Positions 1 to 5,663 of a DNA stretch of 6,820 bases are shown here, in pieces. The stretch spans positions 1 to 6,820 of the forward strand of contig JASLZO010000059.1 of the NCBI GenBank assembly GCA_030754805.1, in the 5' to 3' direction. The translations under genes and the position numbers were made by a program. The stretch comes from Dehalococcoidia bacterium. Lineage in GTDB: Bacteria; Chloroflexota; Dehalococcoidia; UBA6926. The notes under the pieces were generated by a model. That model did not search any database, had not been told where the DNA came from, and was given only the letters and a program-made list of their open reading frames with translations. Position 1 is the stretch's first letter, and each line of letters opens with the position of its first letter.

Positions 1-1182
1 CATTAACCCCGCATACACCGGCGCAAAGATGCCAGCCAAGGATGAGATAAGGAACTGCGTACCGAGAAGCGAACCGTACGCGTTTCGCCCGAAATAATCG
101 CCCAGAATGGCCACGCGGGCCGGGTTACCTACTCCAAAGAAAAACCCGAACACCGTCGCGTACATCAGCCCAAAATAAACGTCATCAACGAATACGAAGA
201 GTAGCGACCCAACCAGTTGCCCTGCCCAAGCCGCCGCAACGATTTTCCGTTTGTCGAACGCGTCAGCCAGAAAACCTCCGATGATGCGACCCGGCATACT
301 CGCGAGCGGCATCAAGGTCACCAGAAGAGTTGTCTCACCGGTACTCAACCCGAAGCTTTGGAACGCCACAAACTGGTGGATCATCAATGCGCCAAAAAAT
401 ATGAACCCACACATGGAAGCGACCACGTACTTCCAGTAGGTTGGAGTCCGTAGAGCCTGGCGAGCCGTGAACTGAACGTCAGGGTATTGGTCGTACATTC
501 CCGTCTCGTCCGCAACGTTCTCATGTTGCGCAATTTCCCCATCAGGTTGCAGTCCATATGACTCGGGTTTGTGGCGCATAACCAGGGCGAGCGGAAAACA
601 AACGATCCAAGTGGCGATGCCGATCAGTAACAGCGCGTCCCGCCAGTCCAACGCGACAATCAAAACAACGATCCCGGGAACGAGAAGCGAACTGACCCCG
701 GGTCCGTACGACACGATTGCCATCGCGGTGCCGCGGCGGCGTACGAACCAAGAGTTGACCGCAGTCATAACCGTAAGGAACGAACCGAACCCAAGCCCTA
801 GCGCTAGGACCCCGAACGCGGCATAAAATTGCCAAAGCGAATTGATCTGGCTCATCAGAATGAACCCGAGCCCCATGAGGAAAGCGCCGAAAAGCAACGC
901 CCGACGAGGGCCCCATCGATCTGTAATGTACCCAACAATCGGGCCAAAGATGCCCTGTTCCATCCGTTGGAATGCGAAGGCTCCGGAGGCGGCTCCTTTG
1001 CTCCAGCCGAAGTCCTTCAGGATGGCGTCGAAGAACGCCGAGAAACCGTAGAAAAAGACACCGGACGTGTAGAACAGCACCCCGAATCCTGCCCCCGCCA
1101 TCCACCATCCGTAGAAGATGTGGCGCCGCTTGGCGCCGCCCGAACCTGATGGATCAGATGCCTTGGATGCAGAGGGGTTCAA
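1..1182 (-). CDS. MFS transporter MFS-C (3' end outside window)
   Basis: Inner-membrane secondary transporter of the major facilitator superfamily; 394 residues are visible. By comparison with MFS-B, about 30-40 C-terminal residues lie beyond the left edge. A short polar N-terminus (1-20) leads into FYGWW (23-27) and hydrophobic segments fitting a 12-helix protein. The MFS loop motif occurs as GYITDRWGPRR (84-94) and in the second half as GGFLADAFDKRK (302-313). Further landmarks are WFVRRRG after helix 4, KPESYG..PDG in the central loop, RTPTYWKYV before helix 7, and GDYFGR (361-366). The reading frame is closed upstream by TAG at 1225-1227 and has no early ATG. TTG at 1180-1182 is preferred because GTGAGG lies 8 bases before it; an ATG at 1099-1101 falls inside helix 1. 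It is the last visible gene of a leftward operon and the most diverged of the three transporters. Family is confident; substrate is unknown. Confidence 0.9.
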   Translation of the reverse strand, partial: MNPSASKASDPSGSGGAKRRHIFYGWWMAGAGFGVLFYTSGVFFYGFSAFFDAILKDFGWSKGAASGAFAFQRMEQGIFGPIVGYITDRWGPRRALLFGAFLMGLGFILMSQINSLWQFYAAFGVLALGLGFGSFLTVMTAVNSWFVRRRGTAMAIVSYGPGVSSLLVPGIVVLIVALDWRDALLLIGIATWIVCFPLALVMRHKPESYGLQPDGEIAQHENVADETGMYDQYPDVQFTARQALRTPTYWKYVVASMCGFIFFGALMIHQFVAFQSFGLSTGETTLLVTLMPLASMPGRIIGGFLADAFDKRKIVAAAWAGQLVGSLLFVFVDDVYFGLMYATVFGFFFGVGNPARVAILGDYFGRNAYGSLLGTQFLISSLAGIFAPVYAGLM

Positions 1183-1190
1183 AGTGGAAG

Positions 1191-1196
1191 CCTCAC
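1191..1196 (-). promoter_or_regulatory. Ribosome binding site that supports the TTG start of MFS-C
   Basis: On the minus strand GTGAGG is followed by 8 bases and then TTG. No ATG or GTG lies in frame between the upstream stop codon and the first membrane helix, so this site decides the start. The resulting N-terminus is polar and similar in length to that of MFS-A, which agrees with the choice. Confidence 0.55.
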
Positions 1197-1207
1197 GTCC
1201 GGCGAGT

Positions 1208-1228
1208 ATAGGCGCAGAGAACGCCTAT
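1208..1228 (-). promoter_or_regulatory. Intercistronic hairpin between MFS-B and MFS-C
   Basis: A perfect 7-base inverted repeat (ATAGGCG / CGCCTAT) with a 7-base loop begins directly after the TAG stop codon of MFS-B and ends 12 bases before the ribosome binding site of MFS-C. On the transcript it is not followed by a U-run, so it is not a standard intrinsic terminator. It could dampen readthrough, be an RNA processing or stability element, or tune expression of MFS-C. The repeat is seen directly; the function is inference. Confidence 0.45.
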
Positions 1229-2539
1229 CTATCTGAGGGCCCAGGATGGCCGGGGAATCGTCAGCGCCAGCAGGACCGACATCGTGAGCGGAACGGTAAG
1301 CAACGCGAAAGCCAACCGATAGCTCCCGGACGTGTCGAACATGAAACCGACGAACACCGGCGCCAGAATCGCGGGAATCGACGAGATCCCCATCTGGATT
1401 CCAGAGAGTCGCCCGAAAACGCTCCTTCCCCAATACTCAGCCTGGAGCGACAGGCGCGCCGGGCTGTTCGTCCCGATCCCCATCCCCACCATCGCCGCCG
1501 CCACGAACGCCATCCATGGAACCGTCGCCGCCGCGAACAGGAGGGTGCCCGCCATCTGCAGCCCCAACGAACCCCCGAAAATCAGGCGTTTGTCGAAGTT
1601 GTCCGCCATCCAGCCCGCGGCGAGCCTTGCCGGCAGGCTAGGCAACGCGAACCCAAAGATGAAGATGCTGCCCGCAATGAAGTTGGAGAACCCGTAGGAG
1701 TCGAGGGCGTCCGCGGCGAACGTCACCACGGCGAATGAGGCGCTGTTCAACGCGGATGCGCCGACGTACTGCCAGTAGCCCCTGTCTCTTAGGATCGTGC
1801 GGATCGGAAGAACCGGAGCCTCGCCCCCACCGGCAGCACCTTCCGCCGGGGCTTCTGATCCCGGTTCGTCGCCATCCGGCAGGTATCCGTAAGGCTCAGG
1901 CTTGTCCTTCATCACGAGATACGCCAAGGGCATGCACACGACCCAGAAGCCGAGGCCCGCGACGAGGAGGGTGTCCCGCCAGCCGAAGATAGGGATGATC
2001 AGGATCCAAATCCCACCAAGGGCTCCCGAAAGTCCGGGGCCAAGGATCAAGAAAGAGATGGCTCGCCCCCGCTTGCGGACGAACCAGTTGTTCAGGGCCG
2101 CCGCAATTACGATGAAAGAGCCGGCGCTCAGTCCGAACGCGATCAGAACGAACGACAGGTAGTACTGCCAAAGGTTCTCGATACGACTTAGGAGCATGAA
2201 TCCAGCCCCGGAGACGAAGAACCCGAGCATCATCGTGTGTCGGGGTCCCCACCGATCAATCATCATCCCAGTGATGGGAGCCAGCACCCCGGACTGGAGT
2301 CGTTGGAGGGAGGGCGCGACTGCCGCTACCGTCCGGTCCCAACTGAACTCACGAATGATTTCCCGAAAGAACCCGGAGAATCCCCAGAACCCAACGCCGT
2401 CTACGTAGAAGGCGATGACCATCCCGGCACCGGCAATGTTCCAGCCCGGAAAGATCTTCGATCGACGCCTGCGGCTAGGCGGGCTACTATCGTCGCCGCC
2501 GTTGCCCGTTGCGGGCGGGGCCTCGGGTGGATCACTCAT
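1229..2539 (-). CDS. MFS transporter MFS-B
   Basis: A complete 436-residue major facilitator superfamily permease, expected to have 12 membrane helices in the inner membrane. The N-terminal 28 residues are cytosolic, rich in Pro/Gly/Ser, and end in a basic cluster RRRR (23-26) before helix 1. The motif between helices 2 and 3 is GMMIDRWGPRH (91-101); its second-half counterpart is AGWMADNFDKR (308-318). NNWFVRKRG, KPEPYG..PDGD and EYWGR (368-372) match the sister proteins. The start ATG overlaps the TGA of MFS-A as ATGA. The frame is open further upstream, but an earlier start would overlap MFS-A heavily, and its extra N-terminus does not resemble MFS-A or MFS-C. No strong ribosome binding site precedes the ATG, so translation is probably coupled to MFS-A. 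FPGWN replaces the FYGWW seen in the other two. Substrate is unknown; small organic acids or drugs are family-level possibilities only. Confidence 0.93.
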   Translation of the reverse strand: MSDPPEAPPATGNGGDDSSPPSRRRRSKIFPGWNIAGAGMVIAFYVDGVGFWGFSGFFREIIREFSWDRTVAAVAPSLQRLQSGVLAPITGMMIDRWGPRHTMMLGFFVSGAGFMLLSRIENLWQYYLSFVLIAFGLSAGSFIVIAAALNNWFVRKRGRAISFLILGPGLSGALGGIWILIIPIFGWRDTLLVAGLGFWVVCMPLAYLVMKDKPEPYGYLPDGDEPGSEAPAEGAAGGGEAPVLPIRTILRDRGYWQYVGASALNSASFAVVTFAADALDSYGFSNFIAGSIFIFGFALPSLPARLAAGWMADNFDKRLIFGGSLGLQMAGTLLFAAATVPWMAFVAAAMVGMGIGTNSPARLSLQAEYWGRSVFGRLSGIQMGISSIPAILAPVFVGFMFDTSGSYRLAFALLTVPLTMSVLLALTIPRPSWALR

Positions 2540-3795
2540 TTCAGTTCGGGTCTTCGCATCAAGAGGATCAGGGCCGTGGCAAACGCCAGCGATGGGATGG
2601 GGGCGATGAACGCGACACGGTACGACTCGACGTCGGCGACCCATCCGACGAGGACCGGGCCGATCAATGACCCGGCGGCTCCCGCCGCCACCTGCACGCC
2701 CATCAACGAGCCGAAGATGCCCCTGCCCCAGTACTCCCCCTGCAGCGACAGTCTTGCCGGGTTGCTGCCACCCCAGCCGGTTCCGTAAATAATCTCGAAC
2801 GCGATCGCCGCCGCCCATCCTTTCACGAACACGAACAGTACGGCTCCCATCAGTTGAGATCCCAACATCATCGCGACGACGACTCGGCGGTCGTACCGGT
2901 CCGCCAAGTAGCCGCCGAAGAACCTCATCGGGATGCTGGCAAGGGTGAACACCAGAACTAGCAACCCCGCGGCCCTGAACGAGAAGCCGAAGCTAACCAG
3001 CGCCGGTATGTGATGTACGACGAACGCGGTGATCGCCAACTGCTGGCAGGAGATCGCCGCCACGTACAGCCAGTAGGATGGTGTCCGCAGCACCTCCCGC
3101 GTCGTAAACGTGGATTCGCCAGCGAGGCCGGGCTGGTTGGGCGAGTCTTCAGCTTCCGGTGATGATGACGGCAGGTCTCCATCCGGTAGCACGCCGTGGT
3201 CCTCTGGCCTGCGTCGGAGCAACAGAGCGAGCGGAATGCCGACCGCCCACGTCCCGAAGCCCGTGATGACTGCCGTGATCCTCCACCCGTACATTTCGAT
3301 GAGAGCGACCAGGAGGACGGTGAGGATTCCACCAAAGCCTGGACCGACGAATGCAAGACCGAGGGCTTGCCCGCGCTTCCGAATGAACCAGTTACTGATC
3401 GCGGTCGAAACCACGACGAGCGAGACGCCGCCCATCGTTCCCAACAGAACAAACGCTAGGTAGAAATGCCATGTCTCTTGGACGGCCGCCAGGACCAGGA
3501 ATCCGGCGCCGCCAACCAGCATGGCTAGCGCCATGACGAATCGGGGGCCGACCCTATCGGCGAAGTACCCAGCAAATGGCCCGAGGATGCCCGTTTGGAC
3601 GGCTTGGATCGCCGGACCGAGCGAGACTTGAGCACGCGTCCAAAGGAGGTCCGCACGGATCGCGTCGAAGAAAGAGCTGAATCCGAAGAAACCGACGCCG
3701 GTCGTGTAGAGCATGAGCCCCGTGCCGGACAGGGCCACCCACCAGCCGTAGAAGACCCGAGGGCGTCGGGTTGGTCGCTCGGTGACCTCCGCCAT
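2536..3795 (-). CDS. MFS transporter MFS-A, first gene of the operon
   Basis: A complete 419-residue major facilitator superfamily permease of the inner membrane. After a short basic N-terminus, FYGWW (15-19) opens helix 1. The loop motif is GYFADRVGPRF (76-86), with a second-half copy GGYLADRYDRR (294-304). NWFIRKRG, RRPEDHG..PDGD, RTPSYWLYV and EYWGR (354-358) are shared with MFS-B. A VHHIP segment in the second half recalls the H-x-x-P region of monocarboxylate-type MFS proteins; this is a weak hint at an anion substrate, not evidence for one. The ATG at 3793-3795 is chosen because AGGAG lies 5 bases upstream and the protein then starts like its sisters; the open frame continues upstream to 3957 but would run across the divergent promoter into dapL. 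Its stop overlaps the start of MFS-B. Confidence 0.93.
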   Translation of the reverse strand: MAEVTERPTRRPRVFYGWWVALSGTGLMLYTTGVGFFGFSSFFDAIRADLLWTRAQVSLGPAIQAVQTGILGPFAGYFADRVGPRFVMALAMLVGGAGFLVLAAVQETWHFYLAFVLLGTMGGVSLVVVSTAISNWFIRKRGQALGLAFVGPGFGGILTVLLVALIEMYGWRITAVITGFGTWAVGIPLALLLRRRPEDHGVLPDGDLPSSSPEAEDSPNQPGLAGESTFTTREVLRTPSYWLYVAAISCQQLAITAFVVHHIPALVSFGFSFRAAGLLVLVFTLASIPMRFFGGYLADRYDRRVVVAMMLGSQLMGAVLFVFVKGWAAAIAFEIIYGTGWGGSNPARLSLQGEYWGRGIFGSLMGVQVAAGAAGSLIGPVLVGWVADVESYRVAFIAPIPSLAFATALILLMRRPELK

Positions 3796-3800
3796 CCACT

Positions 3801-3805
3801 CTCCT
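3801..3805 (-). promoter_or_regulatory. Strong ribosome binding site of MFS-A
   Basis: AGGAG within a purine-rich run lies 5 bases before the ATG at 3793-3795. It fixes the start of MFS-A and argues against the longer upstream reading frame. Confidence 0.7.
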
Positions 3806-3820
3806 CTCGGCTCATGAGAA

Positions 3821-3879
3821 CGTCCCGCAATGCTAGGTGTGGGGCTGCTACCCGGCAACCGCGCCGGCGGTGCGGGACG
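3821..3879. repeat. Perfect 9-base inverted repeat in the divergent control region
   Basis: CGTCCCGCA at 3821-3829 and its exact complement TGCGGGACG at 3871-3879 are separated by 41 bases. The left arm lies where transcription of the MFS operon should start. The right arm sits just upstream of the extended -10 element of dapL. The arrangement suits a pair of operator sites for one regulator. The repeat is seen directly; the regulator is unknown. Confidence 0.4.
3830..3858 (-). promoter_or_regulatory. Candidate promoter of the MFS operon
   Basis: On the minus strand TTGCCG (3853-3858) and TAGCAT (3830-3835) are separated by exactly 17 bases; each matches the sigma-70 consensus at 4 of 6 positions. 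Transcription would start near 3823, leaving a leader of just under 30 bases with the AGGAG site. The spacing and position are good but the hexamers are only moderate. Confidence 0.4.
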
Positions 3880-3882
3880 CCT

Positions 3883-3891
3883 TGCTACAAT
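3883..3891 (+). promoter_or_regulatory. Candidate extended -10 promoter of dapL
   Basis: TGCTACAAT combines the TG element with a TACAAT hexamer that matches the sigma-70 consensus at 5 of 6 positions. No good -35 hexamer is present at the right spacing, which is usual for extended -10 promoters. Transcription would begin near 3898, giving a leader of about 33 bases that carries the GGAG site. Confidence 0.5.
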
Positions 3892-3930
3892 GGCCCGCCT
3901 ACTGCCGCTGACCACGCCGGAGACCGTCGT

Positions 3931-5103
3931 ATGAAACCCGCCGCACGCGTTGAACATCTACCTCCTTACCTGTTCGTCGAGGTCACGCGAAAGATCGCGG
4001 AGAAACGGGCTCGCGGCGAGGATGTCATCTCACTGGCCATCGGAGACCCCGATATCCCAACCCCAGAGCACATTCTTCAATCCCTGGAGAAAGCTGTCCG
4101 GGCCCCGGCAAACCACAGATACCCTGAGTCCGACGGCCTTCCAGAGCTGCGGCAAGCCATTGCGCGGTGGTACCACCGCCGGTTCGGCGTGACCCTCGAT
4201 GCCAACGAGGAAGTTCTTCCGACAATCGGATCCAAGGAAGGCATCGCGCATATCGCTTGGTGCTACATAGACCCCGGCGACATCGCTCTCGTGCCGGATC
4301 CTGGGTACCCGGTGTACAGCGTCGGGACGATGCTTGCCGGTGGCGACTCCTTCTATTTACCCCTTAAAGCCGAGAACAACTTCCTCCCTGATTACGACGT
4401 GGTTCCGGACGAGATCGCCGACCGCGCGAAGCTCCTCTGGATCAACTATCCGAACAACCCAACCGCGGCGGTCGCCGACCTGTCATTCTTTGAACGGACC
4501 GTGGAGTTCGCGCGCACCCACGGCATCGCGGTCTGCCACGATGGGCCGTACACCGAGGTCGCATACGATGGCTACGAGCCGGTCAGCTTCCTCCAAGCCG
4601 AGGGTGCCATCGATGTTGGCATCGAGTTCCACTCCCTATCAAAGTCGTTCAACATGACTGGCTGGCGAATCGGGATGGCGGTCGGTAACGCCGAGATGAT
4701 CGACGCGCTCATGCGCATCAAATCCAACATCGACTCCGGAATCTTCCAGGCGGTTCAGATAGCGGCGATAACCGCCCTCGATGGCCCTCAAGACGCGATA
4801 GTGGACCACAACCGCCACTACCAGGCGCGCCGAGATCGGTTGGTGCCGGCCCTTCTCGATATGGGTCTCGAGGTTGAACCGCCAAAGGCCAGCCTCTATG
4901 TGTGGGCGAAACTACCGGCGGGCGTCAACTCTGGCGAGTTCGCGAGCCGCCTCATCGAGACCGCCAACGTCGTAATCACCCCGGGACGCGGGTATGGAGA
5001 AGCCGGCGAGGGATTCATCCGTTGTTCGCTCACCGTGCCAGACGACCAGCTCGACCGCGCCATCGAGCGACTCGCGGGCGTTCGCGCCACGTCTCTCGCC
5101 TGA
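3931..5103 (+). CDS. dapL: LL-diaminopimelate aminotransferase
   Basis: A cytosolic PLP-dependent fold-type I aminotransferase of 390 residues, the usual length for DapL. It converts tetrahydrodipicolinate and glutamate directly to LL-diaminopimelate and 2-oxoglutarate, bypassing the acylated intermediates on the route to meso-diaminopimelate and lysine. LPPYLF (10-15), GDPD (38-41), GSKEGIAH, NYPNNPT (172-178) and the run from SLSKSFNMTGWR (235-246) to RIKSNIDSG agree closely with my recollection of characterised DapL proteins. Lys238 should bind PLP, Asp204 and Tyr207 should contact the cofactor, and Arg364 should bind the substrate carboxylate. The ATG at 3931 is chosen because GGAG lies 8 bases upstream (3919-3922) and the protein starts at the family position; the frame is open further upstream. 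It stands alone, without other lysine genes, divergent from the MFS operon. A related alanine or aspartate aminotransferase is the main alternative but less likely. Confidence 0.9.
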   Translation: MKPAARVEHLPPYLFVEVTRKIAEKRARGEDVISLAIGDPDIPTPEHILQSLEKAVRAPANHRYPESDGLPELRQAIARWYHRRFGVTLDANEEVLPTIGSKEGIAHIAWCYIDPGDIALVPDPGYPVYSVGTMLAGGDSFYLPLKAENNFLPDYDVVPDEIADRAKLLWINYPNNPTAAVADLSFFERTVEFARTHGIAVCHDGPYTEVAYDGYEPVSFLQAEGAIDVGIEFHSLSKSFNMTGWRIGMAVGNAEMIDALMRIKSNIDSGIFQAVQIAAITALDGPQDAIVDHNRHYQARRDRLVPALLDMGLEVEPPKASLYVWAKLPAGVNSGEFASRLIETANVVITPGRGYGEAGEGFIRCSLTVPDDQLDRAIERLAGVRATSLA

Positions 5104-5146
5104 ACCCCAGAATTCCTCTGATTCTCGAGAATTGGTCCAGCCAGCG

Positions 5147-5530
5147 CTAGATGACGTCCTCGCCGTCAAGGACCTGACACGAGAGGACCCGCTTCGCCGC
5201 ATCCGCGATCAGCGTGTCGGCCATCTGCAGCAGCTCCTGGACTCGAGGGTCAGCGATTGTGTAGTAGACGTTCCGACCGCGCCGTTCTGCTTCGACAAAC
5301 CCGCACCAACGGAGGCACGAGAGGTGGCTAGACACTCGGCCCTGCGGCGCGCCAAGCAGACCTACCAACTCAGACACGCTCCGTTCGCCGGTCAGCAGAA
5401 TGTTGAGGATTCGGACGCGCGTGGGGTCCCCGAAACCACGGAAGAACCGGGCTGCCGTCTGTGCAGCGCCACTCGAAATCGGGCCCACATCAGCCACCTG
5501 GGGTCGGTCGATCAGCTCCAGTACACTCAT
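5147..5530 (-). CDS. ArsR/SmtB-family transcriptional repressor, CmtR-like metal sensor
   Basis: A 127-residue winged-helix DNA-binding protein, expected to act as a dimer that leaves its operator when it binds a ligand. The core begins at FGDPTRVRIL (33-42), continues through the helix-turn-helix (about 52-78) with SSHLSCLRWCGFV (67-79), and has the wing at RRGRNVYYTI (83-92). Cys72 and Cys76 in the recognition helix, with Cys118 near the C-terminus, match in order and nearly in spacing the Cd/Pb ligands Cys57, Cys61 and Cys102 of Mycobacterium tuberculosis CmtR. A soft-metal sensor is therefore likely, though not proven. About 28 residues precede the core, slightly more than usual. The start ATG has a modest GGAT site 6 bases upstream. 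The gene converges with dapL and diverges from the lipoprotein gene, its probable target along with itself. Confidence 0.92.
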   Translation of the reverse strand: MSVLELIDRPQVADVGPISSGAAQTAARFFRGFGDPTRVRILNILLTGERSVSELVGLLGAPQGRVSSHLSCLRWCGFVEAERRGRNVYYTIADPRVQELLQMADTLIADAAKRVLSCQVLDGEDVI

Positions 5531-5575
5531 ACGCTTATCCGTTTCGTTCGTCTCCGTGAATCTCCAGCAACGTGG

Positions 5576-5625
5576 ACGGCAAGCCGTTCTTCAATGTCAC
5601 CAAATCGATTCGCGGGCACGGCAAG
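5576..5625. repeat. Repeated ACGGCAAG element in the arsR-lipoprotein control region
   Basis: ACGGCAAG occurs at 5576-5583 and again at 5618-5625, a 42-base offset or about four helical turns. The first copy is also half of the palindrome ACGGC-AA-GCCGT (5576-5587). The second copy overlaps the TATA-like element at 5624-5631. These are candidate operator sites for the ArsR-type regulator, based on position only. Confidence 0.3.
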
Positions 5626-5629
5626 TATA
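5624..5629 (-). promoter_or_regulatory. Possible -10 element for the ArsR-type gene
   Basis: On the minus strand TATACT matches the sigma-70 -10 consensus at 5 of 6 positions, but no convincing -35 hexamer lies 16-18 bases upstream. It would imply a leader of roughly 85-90 bases. The overlapping plus-strand hexamer TATAGC (5626-5631) could serve the lipoprotein gene about 33 bases downstream. Both are weak calls. Confidence 0.25.
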
Positions 5630-5663
5630 GCCTGCACCGTCGGCTCATACACTGGATGAACCT

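Noticed and set aside
542..1149. Long open frames on both strands across the MFS-C region (for example 542-1108 minus and 829-1149 plus)
   Set aside because: They overlap the MFS-C frame, which carries clear transporter motifs throughout. Their translations are Arg/Pro-rich and low in recognisable features, as expected for shadow frames in GC-rich DNA.
1205..1210. TATACT hexamer upstream of MFS-C as an internal promoter
   Set aside because: The -10 match is good, but no -35-like hexamer or extended TG element accompanies it, and it overlaps the hairpin stem. Not enough to call a promoter.
2540..2818. N-terminal extension of MFS-B to an upstream ATG at 2818
   Set aside because: It would overlap MFS-A by about 280 bases and adds a sequence unlike any MFS N-terminus. 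The ATGA junction gives the expected start.
3595..3930. N-terminal extension of dapL to an upstream ATG at 3595
   Set aside because: The added residues run antisense through MFS-A and the divergent promoter. DapL proteins begin close to the ATG at 3931, which has its own ribosome binding site.
3796..3957. Extension of MFS-A to an ATG at 3957
   Set aside because: The extension crosses the divergent promoter region and enters dapL; AGGAG 5 bases before 3795 supports the shorter form.
5104..5146. Possible bidirectional terminator between dapL and the ArsR-type gene
   Set aside because: CCA-GA-ATTC can pair with GAATTGG only with a bulge, the stem is AT-rich and weak, and there is no clear T-run on either strand. 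The palindrome TTCTCGAGAA nearby is also too short to call.
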